A stretch of DNA of 40,361 bases from JAQVQN01 sp964557205 (GCA_964557205.1 CAZKZI010000011.1:1-40361); one strand, 5' to 3'; positions 21,938-30,297 are shown, counted from the stretch's first letter. Made by a program: numbers and translations. Notes: generated by a model not told the origin, from the sequence alone.

Positions 21938-23038
21938 ATGGCACTAGGTGTCGGTATCGTAGGCTTGCCCAATGTCGGCAAATCCACTCTCTTCAACGCC
22001 CTGACGCGCGCGCAGAACGCGGAAGCGGCCAATTACCCTTTCTGCACCATCGAGCCCAATAAAGCCACCGTGCCTTTGGCCGACGCGCGCCTCGATGCCT
22101 TGGCGGCGATCGCCAAACCGGCGCAGGTCATCAAAGCCACTGTCGACTTCATCGACATAGCCGGTCTGGTGCGCGGCGCCAGCCGCGGCGAGGGTCTGGG
22201 CAACAAGTTCCTGGCCAACATCCGCGAATGCGACGCCGTGCTCCAGGTGGTGCGCTGCTTCACGGATGACGACGTGGTGCATGTCGAGGGCGACATAGAC
22301 CCCTTCCGCGACATCGAGATCATCGAGACCGAACTGGTGCTGGCCGACATGCAGTCGCTGGAGAAACGAATCGACCGCGTCGGCCGCCAGGCCCGCGCCG
22401 ACAAGGATCTGCGCAAAGAGGTCGAGTCCATGGAGCATCTCATGCGCCACCTTAACGACGGCAATCCGGCGCGCACTTTCCCGCGCTCACCGGCCAACCC
22501 CATCGTCAACGCCTTGAAAGACCTCCAGCTCCTGACCGACAAACCGGTGATCTACTGCGCAAACGTCGACGAGAACGACCTGTCCGCCGACAACGACCAG
22601 CTCAAACGCGTCAAAGAGTTCGCCGCCGGCAAAAACTGCGACGTCATCGTGATATCCGCCAAGATGGAAGCGGAACTGGCCGGACTTTCCGATGCCGAAC
22701 GGGACGATTTCATGGCCTCTTACGGACTGAAGGAGAGTGGGCTCGAACAGACCGCGCGCATGGCCTACCACACATTGGGACTCGCAAGCTATTTCACCGC
22801 CGGCCCCAAGGAGGTGCGCGCCTGGACCTTCCGCCGCGGCTGGACCGCGCCCAAATGCGCAGGCGTCATCCATACCGACTTCGAGCACGGCTTCATCCGC
22901 GCCGAGGTGATCGCCTTCGACGATTACGTCAAGCACAAGGGCGAAGCCGGTGCGAAGTCAGCCGGAGTCATGCGCGTCGAAGGCAAAGAGTATGTCGTCA
23001 GGGACGGCAACGTGATGCACTTCCTGTTCAACGTCTGA
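21938..23038 (+). CDS. ychF: Ribosome-binding ATPase YchF (Obg family)
   Basis: A 366-residue YchF. The P-loop GLPNVGKST is at about 9-17, DIAGLVRGASRGEGLGNKFL follows as switch II, and NVDE replaces the G4 NKxD motif, the change that makes YchF prefer ATP. The C-terminal TGS domain contains YFTAGPKEVRAWTFRRG and ends in DGNVMHFLFNV. It takes part in ribosome-associated stress regulation. AAAAAGG lies about 10 bases before the start. It ends 25 bases from the convergent TPR-protein gene. Confidence 0.97.
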   Translation: MALGVGIVGLPNVGKSTLFNALTRAQNAEAANYPFCTIEPNKATVPLADARLDALAAIAKPAQVIKATVDFIDIAGLVRGASRGEGLGNKFLANIRECDAVLQVVRCFTDDDVVHVEGDIDPFRDIEIIETELVLADMQSLEKRIDRVGRQARADKDLRKEVESMEHLMRHLNDGNPARTFPRSPANPIVNALKDLQLLTDKPVIYCANVDENDLSADNDQLKRVKEFAAGKNCDVIVISAKMEAELAGLSDAERDDFMASYGLKESGLEQTARMAYHTLGLASYFTAGPKEVRAWTFRRGWTAPKCAGVIHTDFEHGFIRAEVIAFDDYVKHKGEAGAKSAGVMRVEGKEYVVRDGNVMHFLFNV

Positions 23039-23063
23039 CCGTACGCACCGATTATCTCATCAT

Positions 23064-25106
23064 TTATTTCGACCCACTCGCTTTGCCCACCTTGTCACGC
23101 TCGTTCTGGTACGCGTAGGTGAAGACGTGCGGGGTGTCGACATACGACAGGCTGGGCGGCAGACCTTGCGTGACACCCTGGCGTGGCAGATACTGAACCT
23201 CGCAAGCCTTGACCGGACGGTTCAGGCTGTCGGTCTCAAGAACCCTGTGGCCGGCATGCGTGAAACGCTCGGCATTTTCCCCACGCTTGCGGTACCAGCC
23301 GGTCAGATGCCCAGCATCATCGTATTCGTAAAGGTCTTTCCAGCCCTTGTGCATTGTCAGCACGGGATCGGCATAACGGTGCTCGGCATTGTTGTAGTCG
23401 ACAGAAAGAATCTGCCCGTCATCACGGTAAACGCGCGTCTCATTCGGCAAGTAAAAGACCGACAAGATCGCAGGCGGCGAATAATACTCTCCCGCTTTTA
23501 CAAAACAACCTATGTCAACCCGGCTGCTGTGGATGGCAGCAGGTATGCCGTCCGTTCCTGTCGGACGGTACACGCCGTGATATGCCACGCTGATTTCCAC
23601 CTTCGACGCGCTCGCATCCAAAGCTTTGATCTTGATCTTGGCGGAGTCGCCTTGAAGCACCACCCAGCGGAATTCCACACCCAGCTTTCCCGAAGCCAGT
23701 GACGCACCCAAGGTCATGCGCCTTTCGCGGGCGATCCCGCGCGCCACACGAGCGATCGCGAAGGGAGTGTCGAACAACCCTTCCGGCCGCAAATCAAAGA
23801 ATTCTTTACCTGCCGTCGCGTTTTCGTCTTTCAGCACCCTCAAAACCACCAGCGGCGGCACGTTTTCAGGCTTGAGACCGTGCGCCATTTTGACCATCGC
23901 CTCCACATCGAGATCCTTGGCGTCAAAAACCACCGGATGCGCAGCGCCTGTCAGATAATCTTCCGGCTTGCGAAGACTTTTCTGCGTGGAACGCAGGATC
24001 ATCTGCAATATCGGCGCCATGGTTTTGTGCGCAACCAGCGCTCTTTTCGTCTCCGGCCTGAAGGCCGCCATAGTTGCGGCAAAAGCCTCCATAAAAGCTA
24101 AGTCCGAAAAGGACGATCCTTTGGAAACGACGTAATAAGGGGTGTTGGCCGGAAAGTGGTCGACTTTGCCGGATTCATAGTCCATGTGAGCCGGGAAAAA
24201 CCAGCTCTGATTGGAGACGTAAAAACGGAACATCGTCAGCGGCTGGTAAGGGTCGGTGACCACCATGCGCGGCATGCTGCGCCACATGGGGCCGCTGACC
24301 ATGGAGAGCGAAGCGTTTCCCAGCACCGGATAGTCGAAAAACATGTTAGGCAAGCCGCGATGCGCGTTGTGCGCGACCGCTTCCGTCCCGTAGACCACTG
24401 GTGTCAACCCCGGAAAATTAGTTACGGCCAACGGCGAGTGGCCTTCATCACGGTTGACATACAGATCACCGAAGTTACCGGACGCCTCGTCAGAGCGCAT
24501 CCACCCGCCAACGGTATCCGCCGCCGGCCCCCGGTAGTTGGCGGCTTCTGCCGAAATCTTGTTGTTGTCCGCTTTTCTGAGCGTAAGCAGGTTTTTAAAG
24601 CAGCCGGAATCAAAGTCAAACATTGTATTCGAAGCGTTGATTTCAACCGGATGCCCCGTCAACACTGTCACCGGTGCCGCCTGCGGCATGCCTTCGACCG
24701 GTTTATTCGCCAACCCCTTGGCCTTTTCCAGCAAAGTCCGGAAGCGGGGAGAACCTGACAACTGTTGCAGATCATTGTCGTTCTTTATGGCGTCGACGTC
24801 ACGGAACCCTAACTCGATCGCGCGATCCAAGGCTTCGAACGCCGGCTCCTTGTCGGCATAATATGCGAGCGCGCACGCAAGGTTGTAACGCCACATGGCA
24901 TCCATCGGCAACAGTTCCACCCCTTCGCGACAGACCCTCTCCATCTCTTCTGTCCGCCCGGCCCGCACTGTCTCTATCAGACGCTGTCGCAAAACACGGT
25001 GCCTGGGAAAAACCAGCGGCATTTCAAACACGTTCGTAGCCGCCGGAGCCTGAATCGCTAGTATACCGAAAAAAACCGTTGCCATGACCAGTTTATTAAT
25101 TTTCAT
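23064..25106 (-). CDS. Secreted TPR-containing protein of unknown function
   Basis: A 680-residue protein with a signal peptide (MKINKLVMATVFFGILA, cut near PAAATN). Residues about 70-135 form a TPR unit with the common 'end-of-group' pattern (WRYNLACALAYYADKEPAFE, then DNDLQQLSGSPRFRTLLEKA). The large middle part (150-560) has no motif I recognise; it includes VYGTEAVAHNAHRGLPNMFF and several Trp/Tyr-rich segments that could suggest a carbohydrate- or peptide-binding fold. Near the C-terminus, YEYDDAGHLTGWYRKRGEN resembles a single RHS/YD-type repeat. It lies 42 bases downstream of a secreted esterase gene in the same direction, so the pair may act together outside the cytoplasm. Confidence 0.8.
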   Translation of the reverse strand: MKINKLVMATVFFGILAIQAPAATNVFEMPLVFPRHRVLRQRLIETVRAGRTEEMERVCREGVELLPMDAMWRYNLACALAYYADKEPAFEALDRAIELGFRDVDAIKNDNDLQQLSGSPRFRTLLEKAKGLANKPVEGMPQAAPVTVLTGHPVEINASNTMFDFDSGCFKNLLTLRKADNNKISAEAANYRGPAADTVGGWMRSDEASGNFGDLYVNRDEGHSPLAVTNFPGLTPVVYGTEAVAHNAHRGLPNMFFDYPVLGNASLSMVSGPMWRSMPRMVVTDPYQPLTMFRFYVSNQSWFFPAHMDYESGKVDHFPANTPYYVVSKGSSFSDLAFMEAFAATMAAFRPETKRALVAHKTMAPILQMILRSTQKSLRKPEDYLTGAAHPVVFDAKDLDVEAMVKMAHGLKPENVPPLVVLRVLKDENATAGKEFFDLRPEGLFDTPFAIARVARGIARERRMTLGASLASGKLGVEFRWVVLQGDSAKIKIKALDASASKVEISVAYHGVYRPTGTDGIPAAIHSSRVDIGCFVKAGEYYSPPAILSVFYLPNETRVYRDDGQILSVDYNNAEHRYADPVLTMHKGWKDLYEYDDAGHLTGWYRKRGENAERFTHAGHRVLETDSLNRPVKACEVQYLPRQGVTQGLPPSLSYVDTPHVFTYAYQNERDKVGKASGSK

Positions 25107-25148
25107 GCCTATCGTCCCCTCAATCTGAAAATCAGCGCGGAAGTCACC

Positions 25149-25949
25149 TTACCAGAACTTCCACCACGGCTTTTTACTCTTAATCTGCTGCAACATCCAG
25201 TCGATCAACTTCGGATCACCATACGTGCGGTCCCATACGTTATGGGCCGCTCCTTCATACTCTGTGTACAGAACCGAACGGCTACCGACCTGTTTTAGCG
25301 CCTCCACCATACGCCGCGAGCAATCCACAGACACATTCTTATCCGCCGTGCCGTGAAAGACCCATACCGGCATATCACGGATGACATCGACTCTGCGTAT
25401 GTCCCCGCCGCCGCAGATCGGCACTGCGGCGGCGAACATGCCGGGGTCGCGCTGGATCGCGTCCCAAGTCCCGAAACCACCCAGGGACAATCCAGTTATG
25501 TACAGCCGGTTTGTGTCCGCCAGACCTTGCGCTGCCACATGCCGGCACAGTTCCAATGCAACTTCCAGCGAAGGCATCGCCTCCTTGGCTGCCGCGTAAT
25601 CCGGTTGCCTAGCCAGGCGTCGCACCCACCAGTTGCCAATCTGGCACTGCGGGGCAAGCACAATCACCTGTTCCGTCCGTTTGAGCAGACTTTTTAGCAA
25701 AGCCGGCAAACCGACCTTGATCTGCTTCAGGTTATCTGTCCCGCACTCGCCCGAACCGTGCAGAAACAGTATCAGGGGATAGCGCCTGTCTGCCGCCGGA
25801 AACTGCGGGGCGCTCATCCTGTACGGGAAAGTCTCCCCGAATTCATTTGTATAAACGTACGGCTTCAGCATCTCATCCGGCGAATATTGCGCCCGCGCCA
25901 CCAGAGCCATGCAAAAAAAGAATAATGCCCGTTTCATGTACTGAAACAT
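25149..25949 (-). CDS. Secreted alpha/beta-hydrolase, esterase-like
   Basis: A 266-residue predicted exported hydrolase. The signal peptide is clear from Met5 (MKRALFFFCMALVARA), so the start may be 25937 rather than 25949; neither has a good ribosome site. YPLILFLHGSGECGTDN carries the oxyanion loop and ITGLSLGGFGTWD the nucleophile Ser. The Asp is probably in FHGTADKNV and the His in GAAHNVWDR, completing the triad. This pattern fits carboxylesterases/phospholipases related to CE1-type polysaccharide esterases. The substrate is unknown. It lies directly upstream of the secreted TPR gene. Confidence 0.85.
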   Translation of the reverse strand: MFQYMKRALFFFCMALVARAQYSPDEMLKPYVYTNEFGETFPYRMSAPQFPAADRRYPLILFLHGSGECGTDNLKQIKVGLPALLKSLLKRTEQVIVLAPQCQIGNWWVRRLARQPDYAAAKEAMPSLEVALELCRHVAAQGLADTNRLYITGLSLGGFGTWDAIQRDPGMFAAAVPICGGGDIRRVDVIRDMPVWVFHGTADKNVSVDCSRRMVEALKQVGSRSVLYTEYEGAAHNVWDRTYGDPKLIDWMLQQIKSKKPWWKFW

Positions 25950-26080
25950 ACCATACGACGGCCTGCCTTCCCAGTTTCAAGTTTATGTCCAGTCCTGATT
26001 TCCGTTTGACACTTTTTGGTTGTTCGTAGCATGCCATTCTCAAACCAAACCCCACTTCCGAGCCCTGACTCCGTCCACTC

Positions 26081-26116
26081 ACCACTTTAGAACTCTCGAA
26101 CTTTAGAACTACCACC
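26081..26116. repeat. Short 8-bp-period tract (AGTTCTAA units)
   Basis: On the minus strand AGTTCTAA, AGTTCGAG, AGTTCTAA, AGTGGTGA follow in 8-bp phase between the CPBP-like gene and the esterase gene. This is a second style of short-period intergenic repeat, distinct from the heptamers. Confidence 0.45.
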
Positions 26117-26125
26117 TCCCCTCTA

Positions 26126-26776
26126 TTACCCTCCCTCCAACAACCGTATCGTGCCATGATAGAGGAACAGTCCCCAGCCTGTGGTGAATGCCAGTTGACC
26201 ATAGACCGCGTGCTCAATGTTGGAGGCCAGCAGTGAGCCGCTCTTGCGATAGGTGCGATTGATGAAAAATCCGCCGAGCAACGTCAACCCCACGGCCCAG
26301 ACGTTACCGAAAACCAGATGCGCCCAGCCGAAGGCCGCCGTCGCGGCCAGATCCCTGACACGCTCACTGCGGAACAACATCGCGTAGCGCGTGTGGAACA
26401 GCGCGCGGTAAAGAATACCCTGCGGCACAACCGACAGCACCGGATAAAAAATCATCACTAGCGCCCACAGCCGCGGATCACACCTCGGCAGAAGCATGAA
26501 CCCGCGCGGCTCGATCAGCAGCATTCCCGCCGATAAAAGCACGGCCGCCACAGCGAACCGCATAACCATACCACGTAACTGACGCAGGTCCAGTCTGCTG
26601 CCAACCAGTTCACATACACACCAGCCGCGGCATCTGACCAGATATACAGCCGCCGGACATGCCGCCACCCACAATAGAGGCAGCACTGGCACAACATATC
26701 CACTTAACCGCGCCGCCATCAAGGCTGCTGGCAAGATCAGATAAAGCCCGGCAAACTCGATCCTAAAACGCATCAT
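26126..26776 (-). CDS. CPBP-like membrane protein with degenerate protease motif
   Basis: A 216-residue protein with six to seven hydrophobic segments. The order of motifs follows the CPBP intramembrane protease family: a motif-1 segment VVPQGILYRALFHTRY, motif 2 FGWAHLVFG and motif 3 SNIEHAVYGQLAF. In active members motif 1 is EExxxR; here both Glu positions are replaced (Gln-Gly-Ile-Leu-Tyr-Arg), while the motif 2 and 3 histidines remain. It may therefore be an inactive relative or one with changed chemistry. It starts with two adjacent Met codons (26776 and 26773). It is the first of three minus-strand genes for membrane or exported proteins. Confidence 0.7.
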   Translation of the reverse strand: MMRFRIEFAGLYLILPAALMAARLSGYVVPVLPLLWVAACPAAVYLVRCRGWCVCELVGSRLDLRQLRGMVMRFAVAAVLLSAGMLLIEPRGFMLLPRCDPRLWALVMIFYPVLSVVPQGILYRALFHTRYAMLFRSERVRDLAATAAFGWAHLVFGNVWAVGLTLLGGFFINRTYRKSGSLLASNIEHAVYGQLAFTTGWGLFLYHGTIRLLEGG

Positions 26777-26837
26777 GCCATTAAAGTCCCCTTTCCTCGC
26801 ATTCCGTTAGTTAAACCGAACTTGTAGTGAATTGAGC

Positions 26838-26871
26838 CTCTTGCAAAACCCTTCCGGTGTATTTGCAAGAG
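26838..26871. repeat. 10-bp inverted repeat (CTCTTGCAAA / TTTGCAAGAG)
   Basis: Arms 26838-26847 and 26862-26871 pair perfectly around a 14-base loop, in the gene-free stretch 26777-27256 upstream of prfC. Confidence 0.5.
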
Positions 26872-26888
26872 AGAAGTCAAAATACAGC

Positions 26889-26936
26889 ATTCAGGAGTCA
26901 GAATGAGAGACCCAGCAAGGTCAGTAAGTTGCTGGA
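26889..26936. repeat. REP-like hairpin element, copy 2
   Basis: Matches 383-429 at 43 of 48 positions, including the hairpin arms CCAGCAA and TTGCTGG, separated by 10 bases here and 9 in copy 1. It again starts with ATTCAGG-type heptamers. Confidence 0.6.
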
Positions 26937-27018
26937 TGCCTGCCGCTATAATCATACATCTGTTCGGTGCTCCTTTTCAACCGCCTGAATGAACCAGTTG
27001 CGATTTGTGATGTAGGCG

Positions 27019-27080
27019 GAGTCCTGGGTCCTAAGTCCAGAGTCCTGGGTCCTAAGTCCAGAGTCCTGGGTCCTAGTTCG
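27019..27080. repeat. Higher-order 21-bp repeat built from heptamers
   Basis: Three copies of a 21-bp unit (GAGTCCT, GGGTCCT, AAGTCCA), the last with a changed end. The first two copies are identical, so the array has expanded recently from the 7-bp unit. Confidence 0.75.
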
Positions 27081-27154
27081 TCGCCCCGAGCACTGCCCCT
27101 TTAAAAAACCTGACTCCTGAGTGCGATGCAGCAAAGTTGAATCGCCACCCAGCC

Positions 27155-27183
27155 TTGTCAAGAGCAAGCGCTTCCGCTAAGAT
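27155..27183 (+). promoter_or_regulatory. prfC: Sigma-70-type promoter for prfC
   Basis: TTGTCA at 27155-27160 and TAAGAT at 27178-27183 with exactly 17 bases between. Transcription would begin near 27190, giving a leader of about 65 bases. Confidence 0.55.
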
Positions 27184-27196
27184 ACGCATCCGATTT

Positions 27197-27255
27197 CAGC
27201 TACAATCCCTCGGTTCCAGAGGGCGTTGGCTCTGAGTCGCAAGAGATTGTAACTG
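27197..27255 (+). promoter_or_regulatory. Structured 5' leader of prfC
   Basis: CAGCTACAATC (27197-27207) pairs with GATTGTAACTG (27245-27255) at 10 of 11 positions, closing a 59-base domain. An inner hairpin CCCTC/GAGGG (27207-27211 and 27219-27223) shares one base with the outer arm. The closing arm contains the only possible ribosome-binding bases and ends one base before the ATG, so folding would hide the start. Confidence 0.45.
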
Positions 27256-27256
27256 A

Positions 27257-28864
27257 ATGAGTATTGAAAACGAGATAGCCCGGCGGCGAACTTTCGCCAT
27301 CATTTCACACCCGGACGCGGGCAAGACCACGCTGACCGAAAAGTTCCTGCTCTACGGCGGCGCCGTGCAACTCGCGGGATCGGTAACGGCCCGCAAGACC
27401 CAGAATTCCACGACTTCCGACTGGATGGAACTGGAGAAACAGCGCGGCATCTCGGTAAGCTCGACGGTCCTGCAGTTCGAATACCGCGGCTATTGCATCA
27501 ACCTGCTCGACACGCCCGGCCACCGTGACTTCTCCGAAGACACCTACCGCGTGCTTATGGCTGTCGATGCCGTGGTCATGGTCATCGACGCGGCCAAGGG
27601 CATAGAGAGTCAGACCCTTAAACTCTTCGAGATGTGCCGGTTCCGCGGCATCCCTATCTTCACTTTCGTCAACAAGTTCGACCGCCCCGCGCGGAACCCG
27701 CTCACCATCATCGACGAGCTTGAACAGACGCTCCAGATCCACGTCTGCGCCATGAACTGGCCATTGGGCGACGGCCATGAATTCCGCGGGGTCTATGACC
27801 GGATGCGGCGGGAAGCGCATTTCTTTGAACGTACGCCAGGCGGTGCCTACCGCGCTCCTGTCTCAGTGCATGACGTGCGCGACCCGCAGGTGCGCGAACG
27901 TCTTTCGGAACAGAACTACGCCAATCTGATCGAGCAACTCGCGATGCTAGACGCGGCAAGCGAGACGCTCGACCCGGCATTGATCATGTCCGGCGACATG
28001 ACGCCCGTATTCTTCGGTAGCGCGATCAACAACTTCGGCGTACACCTGTTGCTCGACGCCTTTCTGAAACACGCTCCGCCACCTCGTCCGCGCCGTTCCA
28101 GCAAAGGCTTGGTCGCGCCCGAGCACCCGGCCTTCTCCGGCTTCATCTTTAAGATCCAATCGAACATGGATCCCAAGCACCGCGATCAGATTGCCTTCCT
28201 GCGTGTCTGCTCCGGCACTTTCACGCGTGACATGAAGGTTCTTCATTCGCGTACCGGCAAGATGTTGCGACTCGCCAGTTCGCAGCGTGTTTTCGGACGC
28301 GATCGCGAAACCGTGGATATCGCCTACCCCGGCGACGTGATCGGACTTGTCGGCCATGGCTCTTTCGGCATCGGCGATACCCTGACAGAAGAAGAGGGTC
28401 TGGTCTACGAACCTCTGCCGCAATTCCCGCCCGAGTGCTTCGCACTGCTGCACAATCCCGTCAGTTCCACCTACAAGCGTTTCCGCACCGGGCTTGAGCA
28501 CCTGCTGCAAGAGGGCGCTATCCAGTCTTTCACGCTCAAAGACGCCGTCCAAAACATCCCGCTGCTTGGAGCGGTCGGCGTTCTGCAGTTTGACGTGCTG
28601 CAATACAGGCTGGATAAAGAGTATGGCGCGATCTCGCGACTCGAACCCATGCCTTGGCGCGTCATACGCTGGGTCGACCCCGAGGACGCGGAGCACGAAA
28701 TCTTGCGGTCAGGCAAGTTGCCGATGGGATGCAGGCTTGCCGCCGACATGTCCGGACGCGCGGTAATCCTGTTCACCACGGACTGGGACCTCAAATACTT
28801 CGGCGACAAGCACCCCGATATACGTCTCGCCAAATTGCCTTTTTCGGCACCACACGACAACTGA
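27257..28864 (+). CDS. prfC: Peptide chain release factor 3
   Basis: A 535-residue RF3, the GTPase that removes RF1/RF2 from the ribosome after termination. The P-loop HPDAGKTT is at 18-25, switch II DTPGH at 85-89 and NKFD at 139-142. RF3-specific features such as KTQNSTTSDWMELEKQRGIS and the C-terminal RVFGRDRETVDIAYPGDVIG are present. Length is normal. No separate Shine-Dalgarno is seen, and the start lies at the edge of a leader stem. Downstream is a tandem repeat and an assembly gap. Confidence 0.96.
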   Translation: MSIENEIARRRTFAIISHPDAGKTTLTEKFLLYGGAVQLAGSVTARKTQNSTTSDWMELEKQRGISVSSTVLQFEYRGYCINLLDTPGHRDFSEDTYRVLMAVDAVVMVIDAAKGIESQTLKLFEMCRFRGIPIFTFVNKFDRPARNPLTIIDELEQTLQIHVCAMNWPLGDGHEFRGVYDRMRREAHFFERTPGGAYRAPVSVHDVRDPQVRERLSEQNYANLIEQLAMLDAASETLDPALIMSGDMTPVFFGSAINNFGVHLLLDAFLKHAPPPRPRRSSKGLVAPEHPAFSGFIFKIQSNMDPKHRDQIAFLRVCSGTFTRDMKVLHSRTGKMLRLASSQRVFGRDRETVDIAYPGDVIGLVGHGSFGIGDTLTEEEGLVYEPLPQFPPECFALLHNPVSSTYKRFRTGLEHLLQEGAIQSFTLKDAVQNIPLLGAVGVLQFDVLQYRLDKEYGAISRLEPMPWRVIRWVDPEDAEHEILRSGKLPMGCRLAADMSGRAVILFTTDWDLKYFGDKHPDIRLAKLPFSAPHDN

Positions 28865-28877
28865 CGGGTGTCAAGAC

Positions 28878-28992
28878 GCAAGACCCAATTGTCAGCCGTC
28901 TCCTCTTTTTTACTCTCGTCATTGCGACCACTTGGTGGCAAGACCCAATTGTCAGCCGTCTCCTCTTTTTTACTCTCGTCATTGCGACCACT
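28878..28992. repeat. 60-bp tandem repeat cut by an assembly gap
   Basis: Positions 28878-28932 recur exactly 60 bases later at 28938-28992, ending at the N run. The unit contains GTCATTGCGACCAC and the small palindrome CCACTTGGTGG. More copies probably lie in the gap. Confidence 0.85.
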
Positions 28993-29092
28993 NNNNNNNN
29001 NNNNNNNNNNNNNNNNNNNNNNNNNNNNNNNNNNNNNNNNNNNNNNNNNNNNNNNNNNNNNNNNNNNNNNNNNNNNNNNNNNNNNNNNNNNN
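28993..29092. other. Assembly gap (100 N)
   Basis: One hundred N. The flanks are inverted: ATTGCGACCACT on the left and GGTGGTCGCAAT on the right pair at 11 of 12 positions. The gap therefore probably arose from a repeat the assembler could not resolve. Confidence 0.97.
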
Positions 29093-29154
29093 TGGTGGTC
29101 GCAATTATGGCACAGTCTCGCAGATACTGATCGGTTGGCACGCCGAGTTCCCAA

Positions 29155-29565
29155 CTATCTCTCCGCGTATTCAGCGCACGACTCCGGCGTCTCGTAGACC
29201 CTCACGGAGAGCACTTTCACATGCGCTTTAAGCGCCTCGAAAAAGTAACGGGCCAGATTCTCGGCCGTGGAGCGGAACGGCAGAGCCACGCTTTTCATGC
29301 CGTGCTTGCAGACCACCTCTGCTATCTCGCATTCGCTCGCGCTGTTCTCGTTGTAGATGAAGGCATGGTCAAAACGCTCCAGGATCATCTCCTGTATCAC
29401 CTGCTTGAGATCTTTGAAGTCGATCACCATGTCGGCGCCGTCCGCTTTTTCGGCCACCTCCGCGATAACCCGGTAGGTGTGGCCGTGCAGGTTCTTGCAC
29501 TGACCGGCGTGATTGGTCAGAACATGCGCCGCTTCAAACCGACACTCTTTGGATACAGTCAGCAT
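29155..29565 (-). CDS. queD: 6-carboxy-tetrahydropterin synthase (queuosine pathway)
   Basis: A 136-residue QueD, which turns dihydroneopterin triphosphate into 6-carboxytetrahydropterin. Zinc ligands are His14 (FEAAH) and His27/His29 (NLHGHTY), and the catalytic Cys is Cys23 in GQCKN. DFKDLK, FDHAFIYN, STAENLARYFF and VYETPES are further family segments. AAGGAGGGG stands right before the start, and the start overlaps the queC stop by one base (TAATG), so the two genes are translationally coupled. Confidence 0.96.
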   Translation of the reverse strand: MLTVSKECRFEAAHVLTNHAGQCKNLHGHTYRVIAEVAEKADGADMVIDFKDLKQVIQEMILERFDHAFIYNENSASECEIAEVVCKHGMKSVALPFRSTAENLARYFFEALKAHVKVLSVRVYETPESCAEYAER

Positions 29566-30230
29566 TACCCCTCCTTGCTACGCAGATATTCCTCATATCC
29601 CTTTTTGCGCAGCTCGCAACTCGGGCACTCGCCACAACCGACACCAATGATGCCGTTATAGCAGGTTAAAGTATTCTCCGCCACGTACTCCAGAATCCCC
29701 AGCCGGTCGGCGAGCGCCCAGATCTCGACTTTGGTCAGATACATGAGCGGCGTGACCACGCGAAACGCATAATCCATGGCCAGGTTGAGCGTGACGTTGC
29801 AAGACTTGACAAACACATCGCGACAATCCGGATACCCGCTGAAATCCGTTTCGCAGACTCCGGTGATTATGTCATGGATACCCTGCCGCTTGGCATAGAC
29901 CGCCGCGACCAGCAGGAACAGCATATTGCGCCCGTCCACCATGGTATTGGGACAAGCGGCGGCAGCGTCCTTGCCAATCTCCGCTTGCGGATTGAGTAGC
30001 GCGCTGTCGGTCACCTGACTGTACCAGTCCAGGCTGACGAACTTGTGGTCGGCAATGCCGAAATGCGCCGCCACCTGCCGCGCCACATCGACCTCCAGTC
30101 CGTGACGTTGTCCGTAATGAAACGTGATGCAGGCGACATTACCTGCGCCGTAATCGCGCAAAGCCTGTGCCAGACAGGTCGTGCTGTCCTGGCCCCCGGA
30201 AAAAACCACCAGTGCTTTGTCACGCTTCAT
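29565..30230 (-). CDS. queC: 7-cyano-7-deazaguanine synthase (queuosine pathway)
   Basis: A QueC of 221 residues, which makes preQ0 from carboxydeazaguanine. The ATP-pyrophosphatase loop VVFSGGQDSTT is at about 8-18 and the C-terminal zinc site is Cys in LTCYNG plus GVGCGECPSCELR. The start at 30230 (MKRDKAL) is preferred because the P-loop then sits at the usual distance and GGTGA precedes it; the frame is open to 30287. QueE is not in the window. I see no preQ1 riboswitch in the 67 bases upstream. Confidence 0.96.
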   Translation of the reverse strand: MKRDKALVVFSGGQDSTTCLAQALRDYGAGNVACITFHYGQRHGLEVDVARQVAAHFGIADHKFVSLDWYSQVTDSALLNPQAEIGKDAAAACPNTMVDGRNMLFLLVAAVYAKRQGIHDIITGVCETDFSGYPDCRDVFVKSCNVTLNLAMDYAFRVVTPLMYLTKVEIWALADRLGILEYVAENTLTCYNGIIGVGCGECPSCELRKKGYEEYLRSKEG

Positions 30231-30297
30231 CGCGTTCACCCCACGCAAACAGTTTCGCCGATCAGGCGCATGTGAAGCTACGGCCAACGACGCGGCG

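Noticed and set aside
25873..26217. 114-codon minus-strand frame before the esterase gene
   Set aside because: It is an alternative frame of the esterase 5' end joined to intergenic repeats; the esterase frame is clearly the coding one.
27206..27224. tRNA-like CCTCGGTTCCAGAGGG before prfC
   Set aside because: No acceptor, D or anticodon arms can be placed around it; it is better read as a leader hairpin. No tRNA or rRNA gene was seen anywhere in the window.
28878..29105. Second CRISPR array at the other assembly gap
   Set aside because: The two visible units are identical over their whole length, with no variable spacer and no cas gene nearby; a tandem repeat explains it.
29566..30297. preQ1 riboswitch before queC
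   Set aside because: No preQ1-type stem with the A-rich tail is visible in the short upstream region.
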